Origin: Helichrysum umbraculigerum
Taxonomy: Eukaryota; Streptophyta; Magnoliopsida; Asterales; Asteraceae
Length of the DNA: 64,000 nt
Direction: 5' to 3'
NCBI GenBank assembly: GCA_949592205.1
Contig: CATIUR010000003.1
Location: 78,520,501-78,584,500, forward strand
Shown: in pieces, positions 34,321-45,994 of the stretch
Position numbering within the stretch: position 1 is the stretch's first letter
Layout of the letters: the number at the start of each line of letters is the position of its first letter
Program-made: the position numbers and the translations under genes
Notes under the pieces: generated by a model
Databases searched by the model: none
The model's input: the letters and a program-made list of their open reading frames with translations, nothing else
What the model was told of the DNA's origin: nothing

Positions 34321-35087
34321 GGGGATTGAGGTTCTTAAGTCTTAAGGCTTTACAACTTTCTTCAATTAGGGAATAGCACAGATGGATCAATCACGTGGTT
34401 GTGCAGCGTCCCCCAACTCGCTGTCGTTTACACCCCTGCTTATTGCTAAGCATCTCATGTATCTCAGAACCAGGCAGTGTCGTCTATTAATTTCTCTTCG
34501 TGTTCATTGACAAATTGTGGAGGTGGAAACTGGGTACGTCATGCAGGTTGGATAGCAGTTCAAAACAGGTAATTTATATATATGGATCAAAACATGGTGG
34601 ATCTGTTTGCATTGACATGAAACGCTATTTGTCTGGAAATATTTTCTATTGATAATTAGTGTGTCAAATATGTATGGTTAGGTAAACTTAAAGCCGAATC
34701 ACTCATTTGGTAAGTAAATGGGTCGAAACTGTAACCTCTAATCATTTGCATATAGTTAAAATGCCTCTGGAATTTATCAACATAACAAGCAATGGTTACA
34801 AATTCTGTTTCGAAATCAAGTAAACATGTACTTGAATAGTGGTGTGTCTTATGGATTGCTTATTGCATCGTGTAAGATGTTTGACTTTGGCCAGAATGTT
34901 TATGAGCCTTAACTTAAGAACACAATTGATTGTAATGTTACGACTGATTGGGAGAAAGTATCTACAACATGTTGTCCTTTTCTTTCAGTAATAACCACCA
35001 TACACGTGTAGCATAGAATGCCAATTAGTAGGTTTCTGAATTTGCATACTATACACTTTTACTTGAAAAGTTGTTACAGTAGTTGGC

Positions 35088-36217
35088 TTAAACAATTTCG
35101 ACGTGGTCTTCTGAGTCTAGGAATACACGAGTCAGTACATTCTTGCACTCCAGTGAGGCCTTGAGCAGCTTTAAACCCTGCAAACACATTTTGATTTAGT
35201 TCCTGGGGCTTGACTGTATCTACGAGTTCTATGTCCAAAATTCTTTTTTTCACATTTATTACCGTACACATGTATATAATGGTAAAGATGAACCTACATT
35301 AAGAATCAAAAGTCCTATCTTTACCATTTATTCTTTTACTGGATGAATTAAGCATGACCCTTCGATACGACTGTTAACTTTCGTTCCGTTTCATTTTTAC
35401 TATTATATTTTTGTGTATATTTTTTGATTAAACTCGATTGATAACATGGAGATATAAGTTAACCAAATGAGACACATCTATAGTAAAATAGATTGAAGGT
35501 GTCTCCATCAGTAACGGATTAAAGATTAATATTTTAACCTTTTATATATGGAGTAGTAAAAAGAAGATAGAAACACAGAAAAAATCGGTCAATTCGTACC
35601 TCTGCCATCCCGAATTGGACTTCCTTCTCAGCAAGAACACAAACATCTTTGATACTCAACTTATTGAGCAAAGTAATGGTTGAAATGGTGGACATTGGTT
35701 TAACAGCCAGATCATCCATTACCATATAAGTCACCACTTCTTTCACGAAACCAACTTCTCCGGCTTCTGTGCTTGAAGCCACCTTAGCCGCCTCAGTAGT
35801 TACATATGCCACCTCCTCAGACATAGACCACCGACAGTTAGGACACAGGACCTTCAGCTCATCGGTGATGTATTTGCAGCGATGGTTAGAGGCCGAGCAT
35901 CTGTAAAATTTTCTATCTGTGGTAGGAACTTCTTTTGGAATCAAGAGCAAATCTTGATCAGGAGCATAAGCTGTTGATTTTGGGTTCAAAACGGTGTCTT
36001 TGGTCTTGTTTTGTAGTATATACATGTCACTTAGGTTTTCAATGCTTTGATAAAGGTCTGCTAAGCTGCCCGATAAGGGCTCTTTTGCGAGTAGTTTTGT
36101 GATAGCGCCAACAGGTAATGTGAGGATGTAAAAGAGGAAGTCGACAAAGTCTTTGTTTGCTTCAGCAAACACGATTTTGTGGTCTCGTTTGTTGACCAAA
36201 AGCTTCAAGTTCATCAT
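35088..36217 (-). CDS. DUF674 family protein A, two exons, 235 aa
   Basis: Exon 1 runs from 36217 to 35600 (206 codons) and ends GCAGAG|GTACGA. Exon 2 runs from 35177 to 35088 after a TTTGCAG acceptor and reads GLKLLKASLECKNVLTRVF to a stop, in phase. Family hallmarks are LKLLVNKRDHKIVFAEANKDFVDFLF at the start and, near 155, VVTYMVMDDLAVKPMSTIS. Between them CSASNHRC and CPNC could form a zinc ribbon. The biochemical role of DUF674 is unknown; the family is expanded in plants. Exon 1 opens with two consecutive Met codons, and either could be the start. The other local copies are on the opposite strand. Confidence 0.88.
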
Positions 36218-36647
36218 TGAATTCGTCGTTGTTGAAAGGTTTTAATTTTTTGTACCTAATCTTACTAGATTGGTTTATAAGTGATGAATTGTGGAATTTG
36301 GAAGTTGAGGGATATATTTTGAGCCTTGCTTGATTAATGAAAGAACATATGCTTTTTCTTTGGCCATGTAATTACTTAATTTGTGCAAAGTATATATGCT
36401 TTTCCTTTGAAGCCTTCAATTCGTATCCTTCTCTTCTTTTTCTTATCAAACTTAGAAAACTTGTTTTCTAAGTATGTGGCTTTATATTTATCTTGAACAG
36501 CTAGTTCTCAAAATGTCAACAAATGATCTTATAATTGACAAGACATCGTAGACGGCTAAGTGATTCGGGCGATGGATTTGTCTGCGGTTGTAAACGGTTT
36601 AACTTGATTCATCGATAATTTTCCCTTTGATCGTTAGGTATTAAAAA
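36218..36647. other. Promoter-side spacer of DUF674 gene A
   Basis: This is the 5' flank of the minus-strand gene; I see no other gene or repeat in it. Confidence 0.4.
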
Positions 36648-37085
36648 GGGTTAATTGTTTGGTTATGTATCTAACTTTGCTCGTTTTACTATTGTATGTA
36701 ACAAACTTTCAAAACATATATTGTATGCAATAAACTTGTAAAAATCCCTATTGTATGTCACAACCTTTAAAAACATCTATTGTATGCAATGAACTTGTAA
36801 AAAATCTCTATTGTATGTTGCGGGTTACCATGTGTACATGCCAAACTGAAAATGGCTCTTTAACATTGGTTTGTGGCGGCACGAGCAAACTCTAGCAGAT
36901 CATTGACTACCGCACCATACGATAGCGATTTTTTACAAGTTTATTGCATACAATAGATGTTTTGAAAGTTTGTTACATACAATAGCATTTTTTACAAGTT
37001 TATTACATACAATAGATGTGTTGAAAGTTTGTTACATACAATAGTAAAAAGGGCAAAGTTAGATACATAACCAAACAATTAACCC
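36648..37085. mobile_element. Foldback/MITE element with long inverted arms
   Basis: The ends are GGGTTAATTGTTTGG and CCAAACAATTAACCC; the inverted identity runs through GTTATGTATCTAACTTTGC and continues imperfectly for most of each half. Inside, both arms contain repeats of a CTATTGTATG(T/C)AA...AACTT type unit in opposite orientation. The length is 438 bp with no ORF. Flanking bases TATTAAAAA and TATTATTAA are only a loose duplication, so the superfamily is uncertain (Mutator-like or other foldback). Confidence 0.75.
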
Positions 37086-37190
37086 TATTATTAAAAATAC
37101 AAAACTACTAGAATAATAGTTTATTTTGATATCCATATAAGTGCATAAATAAATATATCCATCCGTATATAACTTAAGTCAAAATTTAAA

Positions 37191-39679
37191 GAGTAAATTT
37201 CATAGATGGTCCATGTGGTTTACATCGATTTACGAAACTCATCCCTGAACTTTTTTTTTTAACGTTTTCAGTCCAATAAGTATAGATTTTGCTCGAAAAT
37301 GGTCATTTTCACTAAAAAAGACTAAAATACCCTTATCAATTTAATTTATTATTTTTTCTAATTACTTAACTACTTTTTCAATATTAATTTAATCCAATAT
37401 TTAAAATAAAACAAAGCTTATTTCAAACTACCATACACTTACATTTTTAAACCATTTCTCTTCTTCTCCTATTATTTCAACAACGAGTAAATATTTCCGG
37501 CAGCCTAATTTTTCGACGACCCTACATAAATACAAACCCATATAATTAATCTATTATTTTTTATGTGGATCTGGAAAACCATACACAACACCACCTAAAA
37601 CTCCTAGAGCCACTCTACCCTTTCCATGAATTACCTCAATCTACTCCCAACCGGCGGTTGGAGCAATCAGACTTGTACTCCAATTCTGCGACTTGCACCG
37701 CCTTGAAACCCTAATCCCAACCGGCGGTTGGACCTTTCAACATGCGGTTGGATCCAGTTTCTGGAATCTTCCGCCAAACTTAATTACTTTTGATTTTCTA
37801 ATTAATAAACTATTTATTAATTAACCAAACAATTATAATATTAATACAATTAATATTATCCTTCATTTTTTTTCTTGACTGTTCATGAGGGCAACCCAAA
37901 AAGGACTTTACCATTAATGATAATCTCACCAATTAGTTATGATATTGGACACTATTACAACAGAACATTCAAACACAACTGTTTCAAAATTGAAAGTTAA
38001 TGGGTGTTTTCAGTTTTTCACCTCGAGAGTGAGGAGCTGATGGGTCACTTTCGGTTATATTCCCAACATTATTAGCATCTCGAGGAGATGCTTATTGTTA
38101 TTTGATATTGTTCAGTCAAATCTACTTTCCTAATTCTTTCAAACATTTTCTTCAAATAAATGATATGAAGTTGTAGTTTATATATTTACAAAAATAAAAG
38201 TAATAAATAAATGATGAGTTTTTACTTGTTGGTACCCTTATTTTTACTTTTATAGCAAAATGCCCGCGCGATGCTGTGGGTAAACATTTGTTAGCTTTAC
38301 ATTTATGACGATACACTATGATATGTCGTTGTAAACTTGATAGTCGAGCTGTGAATCTCTAATAGCCAGTTGGTAGGTGCGAAGTAATTGTTTTATGTTT
38401 TTTAACTTAGTAATTTAAAAACTAAACAATATGTTCTTGAAATTGGTATTAATGAGTTTTTAATACATGTAGGGGTATTTTAGTAATTTCAATTAGATTT
38501 TCCAAATATTATTAGTAAGGTTAGGGGGTAGTTTAGTAAATTCCCTTTTAAAAAAAATCACAAATATGTTATATATTGTTAATATATTATATAGCATGAA
38601 TGATATTGTATAATAATCTTTTATTGATATTGTGAATTATGGATCTTAGAATGAACATATTGTAGATTTGATTATGCAATATTTTTTGATTTTATTTTAT
38701 ATTGAATGTGGATATGTATAATATGTAAAATAATATTTTATTGATATTGTGGATTGGATTCATAGATTGTAACCCCCGACTATTAAAAAGGTATTAAAGG
38801 ACTATTAAAAAGGTATTAAAGGCAGGTATTAATATAGGGGTACTTCAGTAAATTCCAAAGAATATTTGAAAAACCTTTAATAGATGTAAGGGCAAAAAGG
38901 TAATTTCAATCTTAAAAAAAAACATCCAAATGTATTATATATTAGTAATAGAAATATTGATTTTAAAAATCTAAAAAAAAAACCTACGGCAAATTATATA
39001 AGGGAATAATAATTAATAATTAATAATAATATTAATTAATAATATATAAAAACTATTAAATCATTATAAAGTTGCCTACAATATTTTATATATTTGCACA
39101 CATTTACCTAAAAATGAGCACAGAATCAACATGTCTTATATTTTTAATAATTTAAATGGGGCATATCCTAGATGTTATTGGTTGGCAATTATATCATAAT
39201 GATACAACAAAACTAAAAATTTTTACAAATATATACTGACTTAAATAACATATAACTACAAAAGCTAACTATCCTGGACAAATATATATAAGTGAAAATA
39301 TAAATAATCAAAACACTTTAGAATGGGAAGTGATCCATACACCACTACTTTTTATCCATACACCACCAAACATGCTTTATAATCTTCTACTGTACAACAC
39401 TGTAAAGCATAAAAGTGATGTATGGATAAAAAGTAGTGGTGTACGGATCACTGCCCCTTTAGAATCGTTTGCGTTGCCGCGGGTCTTGTATCTAGTTATT
39501 AAATGAAAGAAAATAAAATAAAAAAGTAAGGTTAAAGGGTAATCTAGTCTTTTTAGGTGAAAGGGAGACCGTTTATGTTACAAACGTAAACTTATTGAAC
39601 TGAAAACGTTAAAAAAAAAGATTATGGACGAATTCCGTAAATCGGTGTAAACCATAGGGACCATCTATGAAATTTACTC
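37191..39679. mobile_element. Non-autonomous Mutator-like element (MULE), 2.5 kb
   Basis: Terminal inverted repeats of about 90 bp begin GAGTAAATTTCATAGATGGT at 37191 and end with the complement at 39679. Similarity extends through the poly-T and the AACGTTTTCAGT word. An exact 9-bp duplication AAATTTAAA flanks it (37182-37190 and 39680-39688), diagnostic of Mutator transposition. No transposase ORF is present. Its interior is AT-rich and contains further insertions: the 132-bp MITE at 39325 and Helitron-like ends near 38265 and 39495. Confidence 0.88.
39325..39456. mobile_element. 132-bp MITE with 9-bp target duplication, nested in the MULE
   Basis: The termini GGGAAGTGATCC and GGATCACTGCCC pair with one mismatch, and the arms extend through ATACACCACTACTTTTTATC. 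CTTTAGAAT occurs exactly on both sides (39316-39324 and 39457-39465). A 9-bp duplication suggests mobilisation by a Mutator-type transposase. Confidence 0.85.
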
Positions 39680-39862
39680 AAATTTAAATAAAATTTGAAA
39701 TCTCGAAATATGAACTTAAAAGCATTTTATGCATTTTCCCAGAAGAAGTGAAACAACAAATTGAATTCCAAGACAAGCATGCAGACCCTAAATCCCAACG
39801 ACCCAAAATTGAAAACTCGGACCACTCATATAAAACTCTGATCTGTGATCAAGATTACAACA

Positions 39863-40780
39863 ATGGCCTCCTCAAACATGAGTCTTAAACTTTTAATCGA
39901 CAAAAAAGGCCAAAGAGTGTTATTTGCAGAAGCCAACAAAGAATTTGTGGATTTTCTTTTCCACATCTTCTCTTTACCACTCGGAACCCTCATCGAATTC
40001 TTGGGCTCTAAACAAATGGTAGGTTGTTTTGGAAAGCTCAAAGAAAGCATCGACAGTTTCAACCAAACTTACCTTCAACCTGGCATCAATAAAAATGATA
40101 TCTCTAATCCCAAAACACCATTCAGTGGAAATACATTTTTGTTACCTTATAATACACCATTCGTCGAACAATCTGGGGCACCTACAGAAATTTACAAGTG
40201 TTCTAGCATATACAAAATCAGTAAATGTCACAAGTACGTGAGTGTCTATGCTGATTCTAAATGTCCAGGCTGCAGATATCCCATGAATGCTAAGATGACT
40301 CTTGTTTTGCCAAATGACAAAGTGGCAAAGGAGTTCGACGCTGAGGCGGACATGAAAAAAGGGTATGTGAAAGAGGTGGTGACGTACATGGTGATGGATG
40401 ATTTGGTGGTGAAGCCCATGTCCACCGTTTCAAGCATCACTCTTATCAATAGCTTTGGTGTTAAGGATTTGAGTCAACTTGAGGAGAAGACTGTTTCCTT
40501 TGGAAAAAAAGAGGTAATAATTTTGTTAAAAATGCAGACTTGACTTGTATTTAGACTATTTCATATATTATATTTTAAAATTATATCTCTGTATTGATCT
40601 TTATATGATATGATAATTGAAACAATATGGTTTTTTGTTTTACAGGGCTTGAAACTATTGAAGAATGCTTTTACCTCCAACGCTGTGCTGACAAAAGTCT
40701 TCGTTAGAGAAGCTTGCAAAGTTAAAAAGCGCATCAAGAGGTCTAAAAGAGCCTTTGTAGGTTTAAGAATGCATCTTTGA
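39863..40780 (+). CDS. DUF674 family protein B, two exons, 261 aa
   Basis: Exon 1, 39863-40513 (217 codons), starts MASSNMSLKLLIDKKGQ and ends AAAGAG|GTAATA. Exon 2, 40646-40780, follows TTTTACAG and reads GLKLLKNAFTSNAVLTKVF, then a basic tail (KVKKRIKRSKR) and a stop. A Met six codons upstream is in frame, but the chosen Met fits the family better. The central Cys pairs (CSSIYKISKC and CPGC) and VVTYMVMDDLVVKPMSTVS are present. The basic C-terminal extension, absent from copies A and D, could be a nuclear or nucleolar signal; that is speculative. Function is unknown. Confidence 0.88.
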
Positions 40781-41080
40781 TGATTGGACTTATCTCTTCT
40801 TTATATTTGTTGCATCTTGAATATAGCATTTTGATTAGTATGTTCGATACACTTGGGTTTGTTTTATACTTTTATGGTAGCTTTGGTGATTACAAAATTA
40901 TGTATAGCTATGATCTCAATCATTCGGAAAGTCAAATTTTGAATTCAATGAATTTTGACACTTAGATTCCGTCTATTTCGCATAATGTCTATGAAGAAAT
41001 TTGGAACATATACAAAGGAACTGAAATGTCTAAAAATTGTCAACAGAATTCATGATAGATGATGAAATTGCCCTTTTAGT

Positions 41081-42078
41081 TAGGGGTGAGCATAGAAACC
41101 GATTAACCGACCCACAATCGAATTAACCGATTTAACCGACCCAATTTAACCGAACCAAAGCTTAACCGATGGTTCGGTTATTATAATTCCATTAACCGAT
41201 TAGATTGGTTATGGTTACGGTTAAGACCCATTAACCGACCATATTTAACCGAACCGACCAACCCTTAGTTTTTTTACTTATATTTTCATTATACAAATAA
41301 ATATGTAATGTAAATAGGTAATATATGTTGAGCTAAATTTTTTTTAGAAAAGGCAAAAATTTATTGAATACCAACCAAAATATACAAAGATTCAAGCAGG
41401 GGATATCTATCTAAATAAATCTATCTATACAAACATAAAAACCACCCTGCATGACAGCACAATACTATTTACATTTCTACTAAGGCACCAAACTATCAGA
41501 TTGTGACAGAGCCGAATATAGCTTTCCAACCAAAACTAACTCCGTGATTTTCCTGGCCTTCAGAAATTAAACAAGCATATAGATGCATCCGAAAAACCTT
41601 TACCCGCATCAATACATCCCACGCCCACAGTAGCAAAAACTACCCATTTAACACCAATCTACTGCTACTTACAGTCATTTGATTAAATTGATAGATGCAT
41701 ACAATTTAATACTAAGTAGCATAATGACCCGTTAGGAAACTCTCAAACTTTAAGCCCACTAGTTAATTATGTAGTCCATTCCATTTTTAGGTTACATTTA
41801 AAGCCACTTTCTCTTCTACCCGTAAATACAACCTTTAGAAATAGTGATGTTCTTCGCAAGATATCGACAACACCACCACAACTAGGAGCTCGATGATTCC
41901 ATTACTTCATAATTTTTCTTTTTCAAGCGGTTAACCGACCCAAAATCTACCCAAAAACCGATTAACCATAACCGATTTAACCGAAACCGAACTGTTAAGA
42001 AATTTCCATAACCGAAATTTCGGTTTTGGGTTCGGTTAAGGGTCATAACCGACCCAAACCGACCCATGCTCACCCCTA
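41081..42078. mobile_element. Non-autonomous hAT element, 998 bp
   Basis: The ends TAGGGGTGAGCAT and ATGCTCACCCCTA form a perfect 13-bp inverted repeat. The 8-bp duplication CTTTTAGT occurs at 41073-41080 and 42079-42086, the hAT signature. Subterminal regions are packed with AACCGA and GGTTCGG words in both orientations. There is no transposase. A LINE-like tail is embedded in the middle. Confidence 0.9.
41338..41530 (-). mobile_element. LINE 3' end fragment inside the hAT element
   Basis: Read on the minus strand, this ends TTCAATAAATTTTTGCC, then TTTTCT and an A run (41338-41345), resembling the 3' tail of plant L1-type LINEs. The left limit is uncertain and no target duplication was found, so it may be a captured piece rather than an independent insertion. 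Confidence 0.4.
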
Positions 42079-42249
42079 CTTTTAGTATTTTGTATACTTT
42101 TTTCAAATACATACATTGTTATAGAGTCTCTAATATATTACTCTGCATTTCTCAATAATTAAATGAAAAGGAGATGAAACGACAATATTAAACTTCTTCC
42201 ACTCTTATAAAATTAAGCATTTAGATTATTCATCAATATAAACTCCACA

Positions 42250-42618
42250 ATGGCTACTCTTAAAGTTTTAATCGACAAGAATGCCCAAAGAGTCTTATTT
42301 GCCGAAACCAACAAAGAATTTGTGGATTTTCTATTCCGTATCTTCTCCTTACCACTCGGAACCCTCATCGAGTTTATAGGATTAAAACAAATGGTAGGTT
42401 GTTTGGGAAAACTCAAAGATAGCATCGATAACTTCAATGAAACCTACCTCCAACCAGGAGTTAAAAAAGATGATATCTTTAACCCCAAAACACGTTTCAA
42501 AGGAAACTTGTCTTTATCGTCTGACGATGATACACGTGTTACATCAAGTAGACTTTACGGGTGTAGCTCGTTTTATGATGATGAATTGGTTATGAGAAGA
42601 AGAGACCAATTAAATTAA
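42250..42618 (+). pseudogene. DUF674 copy C, truncated after the first half
   Basis: The N-terminal half is intact and close to copy B (MATLKVLIDKNAQRVLFAE, FVDFLFRIFSLPLGTLIEF, GCLGKLKDSIDNF). After GCSSFYDDELV the family similarity stops, and the frame ends at 42618 without the second Cys pair, the VVTYMVMDD block or exon 2. Sequence from 42619 to the 179-bp repeat at 42863 is unrelated spacer. A short 122-aa protein could still be made, but the family core is missing. Confidence 0.8.
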
Positions 42619-42862
42619 AGTGTGTTAATTAACTTAATTAAAAAACTCATTTGCATGTCTAGTAAATTACATATATTAACAGCAAACTGATTTTCAGATT
42701 AATTTAAATAATCAAAATTATGAGAAAATTCATCAAGCCTCGTGAAGCCACCTCATCACAATCATTTGCTTAGAAGGGTGTCAAGTTAGCGTGGAAACTT
42801 AAACATCTACCCTTTAGTAGAGGGGTTATCTAAACACCCCCAAAGTTTTTACTCATTTTACC

Positions 42863-43041
42863 GGTCAACAAATAATCATTACATATTAATTATGAAATTT
42901 TTGTAAGTTGTAATTTCTAGGTCTCATTTATTACTAGTAAATAGTAAATCATTAATCATGTTCTTATCTATTTATTTTTGCATTTTCAATATTTTTTATT
43001 TGTGTTTAGTAATACATACATTAATTATTATTATTTTTTAA
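42863..43041. repeat. 179-bp direct repeat flanking the endogenous pararetrovirus, left copy
   Basis: This is identical to 50032-50210 except for one T/C difference in TTCTAGG/TTCCAGG. Both copies start GGTCAACAAATAATC and end ATTTTTTAA. It is non-coding and AT-rich. It is either a long duplication of host DNA made at integration, or terminal redundancy of the viral DNA itself. Confidence 0.92.
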
Positions 43042-43860
43042 TAATTAAAAATAATTAAAAATAAAATCTATATGACCAAAAGTATATGACCAAAAGTAAC
43101 AACTGAAATAAACCACATAATTAAAACAACTAAATTAAACAAATCTTAAGTTTTTTCTTTTTATAAAATTATTCCTTATAATTACTTAAATTATTATATC
43201 AAAATGAATCATTTTTTAATTACTAAAACAAAGAAGTCCAACAGAAATTTATACCTTTAACCTTCTTCGACCGAGATACTACCGGGTTATACTAAGAGAC
43301 TTTTAGTGAGCATCCCAGCTCCAACCTATTCATGGGAATAGGTAACTTCCCTTTAGTTCCTTCAGCAATATCTAGCACAGCCTAGTTTCGTTTCCTACGT
43401 TAGGCGTATAGATTATAGGTGTAGATTGAGTTGGAATTTCTTGTTTAAGTAAAAAAGAAATGAACCATCTTGATGATGAATAATCCAAGTAACTATAAGG
43501 AAAGTGGAATTTTATTCAAACATATTTTACAAAGAGTTGCATGGAATTTTTGAGAGTACGTACAAGATACATGAAAATAAAAGCTAATTGGGGTTACCCC
43601 TTTATTTTACATACACACTTTATTTATACACAAGACTCTTCTTGACAACTTGCAACTCCTTTCTTGCTTCACATGACACCTGGAGGTGGAGTTTTAAGAG
43701 TCATCACTTCTTGGATTTTTTGGAAGTCCACGTATCAACATTATCACACATGAGCTCTTGCTTCAAGACAAGCTTCTATCAAACTTCCTTACCACTTATC
43801 TTTAAGATTACTTGTTGTTTTGTAGATAATTATCATTAAGATAATAAAGATTATCTTTAA
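43042..43860 (-). promoter_or_regulatory. Pararetroviral intergenic region: TATA box, poly(A) signals, leader
   Basis: On the minus strand a TATA-type GTATAAATA lies at 43621-43629. AATAAA words follow at 43601-43606 and 43511-43516, which would give the transcript a short terminal redundancy like other caulimovirids. A 7-bp-stem hairpin (CCTATTC-ATG-GGAATAGG) lies at about 43325-43342 in the presumed leader. Around 43270 there is only a weak resemblance to a tRNA-Met primer site. Confidence 0.5.
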
Positions 43861-44988
43861 TTAATCCTCATCTGAAATCACTTTAACTTCTTCTTTATCT
43901 TTTTGTCGAGAACATGCAGGACAGGTTTCCTTTTTGTGCTTCCTGAATTTGCAAAAAACTTCTTGTGCTTCAGGGCTTGATCTAAGTAGTCCTCTTTCCA
44001 AAATATCCATCTTCTTTTCTAAGAATCTTTGGGCTGATGTAGGTGTATTTTTTGCAGGTGCAATCATGACCGGAGAATATCTACTTGATGCACTATAAGT
44101 TCGGAAACCCCTTTTAAAACTGGCTTCCATATTTTGAAGAATTACTCTAATTCCTAAACCCCTCCTATAGTGGATGTCACTTTCATTAAAACCTTGAAAC
44201 ATTTTCTTGACTTTATCATAATCATTTTCAAGAGTATCATATTTCAATAATTGTAGAAAATGATATGCAGGATAAGTATATTCTTTATAAAAATCAGGTC
44301 CTGCTGAGAAGAGTTTTAAAACCAGAATATCTTTAGTAGTTATCGATATATTTTTCAAATATGCATCTCTTACAGATGTAGTTATCCAATTTGGAAGTTC
44401 AGCAATTTCTGGAAAATCGGGTATAGTAAGATATATCGAGTTTATTGCTCCAAAATCATACCAGTATCTTATTTCACTAGGTGAAGATCTTTGTAAATAA
44501 TTTATCCTAGGATAAATTCCCGTAAAATTAACATACCTTGATTCATTATCTGAGAGACTGTATAACTCTTTCATCATCCATGCTTGATTTTCAACAAAAT
44601 CTCTGGGAAAAGGATGTTTAAATATCTTTTTTATTTCATAAAAATCTGTATTTTGAGAATGGGGTCTGAAAGAGTAAATCTCTTTTTTATCATGATTTGT
44701 ATCTATCATTTCTTCATCTTTTACTGAAGAAGATGAGGGAATATCTGCATTAGACTTTTCTTTTATCAAACCTTTTAGCCTTTGGCTATCTATCTTATAG
44801 CTAGTAACCTTGGAAATAATTATTAGACTTTGTCTTTTAACCAAGGCTTTTATCTCTGGAATTTCGCTTGAGAGGCCTTCCATAACGTTCGATAAGGCTT
44901 CCATATCTTTAGCTGTATCTTTGATACCTTCTATCTGTTCGTCCATAGACCTGAGATATTTATCTATCGTTTGGTTGAATTCTTCCAT
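43861..44988 (-). CDS. Pararetroviral inclusion body/translational transactivator-like protein, 375 aa
   Basis: This is the last ORF before the intergenic region, the usual place of the transactivator (viroplasmin) gene. In known caulimovirids that protein forms inclusion bodies and permits re-initiation on polycistronic RNA. An N-terminal coiled-coil-like segment (first ~80 residues) and a central block including SEIRYWYDFG fit the family loosely. A C-terminal C-x5-...-CPAC motif could bind zinc. Its start overlaps the RNase H frame by 29 nt. The frame is intact. The identification rests on position and general resemblance. Confidence 0.65.
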   Translation of the reverse strand: MEEFNQTIDKYLRSMDEQIEGIKDTAKDMEALSNVMEGLSSEIPEIKALVKRQSLIIISKVTSYKIDSQRLKGLIKEKSNADIPSSSSVKDEEMIDTNHDKKEIYSFRPHSQNTDFYEIKKIFKHPFPRDFVENQAWMMKELYSLSDNESRYVNFTGIYPRINYLQRSSPSEIRYWYDFGAINSIYLTIPDFPEIAELPNWITTSVRDAYLKNISITTKDILVLKLFSAGPDFYKEYTYPAYHFLQLLKYDTLENDYDKVKKMFQGFNESDIHYRRGLGIRVILQNMEASFKRGFRTYSASSRYSPVMIAPAKNTPTSAQRFLEKKMDILERGLLRSSPEAQEVFCKFRKHKKETCPACSRQKDKEEVKVISDED

Positions 44989-45366
44989 CTCTGGTTAGAA
45001 AATCTGCTAGGACATTTTTTTCAGATTTAATAATCTCAATATCAAAATTATATTCAGACAACAAAGTTTGCCACCTTATTAATCTTTTATACTCTGGTTT
45101 TGAAGGTAGATTATTTTTAATGAAAGCTTTTACTTGTGTATTATCAGTTCTTAATATGAAATTATGAGGTAACAAGAAGTAATATAATTTTTGACAACTT
45201 CTGACTACCGCTAATAATTCTTTTTCATTAATATGGTATCTTGTTTCAGTATCACTAAAAGTTCCAGAACAATATCTACAAATATTTTCACTAATTTTTT
45301 CTTTTTTGTCATTATATTCTATTTTTTTAAGTACTCCACTCCAGCATTCTTCAGAGGCATCTGTTT
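44960..45366 (-). pseudogene. Pararetroviral RNase H segment of pol
   Basis: This frame continues pol after a frame change near 45367. It contains the acidic RNase H residues in TDAS, NEKELLAVV, LRTDNTQVKAF and VLADFLTR. It ends at 44960, overlapping the transactivator ORF. Because it is separated from RT by the frame change, it would not be made as part of an intact polymerase. Confidence 0.8.
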
Positions 45367-45994
45367 CTAAATTAAATCATCATTTTCTTTGGGCAATTGC
45401 AATTTTGGTAACCGTTTACAATCCTCCTTTATTTTCCTTACTTGATTTTCTAAATTTTTATCAAAACTAAAAATTTTATCTTTTTTAAGTAGGTTTTGAA
45501 AAGGTTTTCTTATTATGGCTAAATTTTGAATAAAATCTGAGGCATAATTCAATATCCCTAGAAAGCTCTGTACCTGTTTTTTATCTATTAATTTATCTGG
45601 AAATGCTATAATTTTTTCAAGTATATGACTTTGTAGTTCTATTCCCTCTCCATCTATTTTCATTCCTAAGAATTCTATCTGATTTTGTAACAAAGTGGTT
45701 TTCTTTTCGGACAAAGCTAAACCATTTTTTATGCATAAATCAATAAAAGTATCCAAATGTTGTAGATGTGAGTTTATATTATCAGACAAGATTAGTATAT
45801 CATCTACATATACAAAAATAAAATCGTAGTCTCTAAAGATAGTATCCATTTTCCTTTGAAATATTTGTGGAGCATTTTTTAATCCGAAGGGCATGACAAG
45901 CCATTCATATTGCCCTTGGGGTGTAGAAAAAGCTGTATATGATATACTATCGGGGTGCATTTTTATCTGCCAAAAACCACTTTTACAGTCGAAT
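45367..45994 (-). pseudogene. Pararetroviral reverse transcriptase core
   Basis: It contains QGQYEWLVMPFGLKNAP and the catalytic FVYVDDILIL with both Asp residues, followed by thumb and connection sequences. The frame is shifted relative to the upstream part at an A run near 46005-46012 and relative to RNase H near 45367. These two breaks are the main visible damage to the virus. Confidence 0.88.

Noticed and set aside
35074..35271. 65-codon minus-strand frame across the DUF674 A exon 2
   Set aside because: It is the wrong frame; the phase from exon 1 gives the conserved GLKLLKASL reading ending at 35088.
43260..43290. tRNA-Met primer site of the pararetrovirus
   Set aside because: Only a weak resemblance (TAGTATCTCGG versus TGGTATCAGAGC); not strong enough to annotate.
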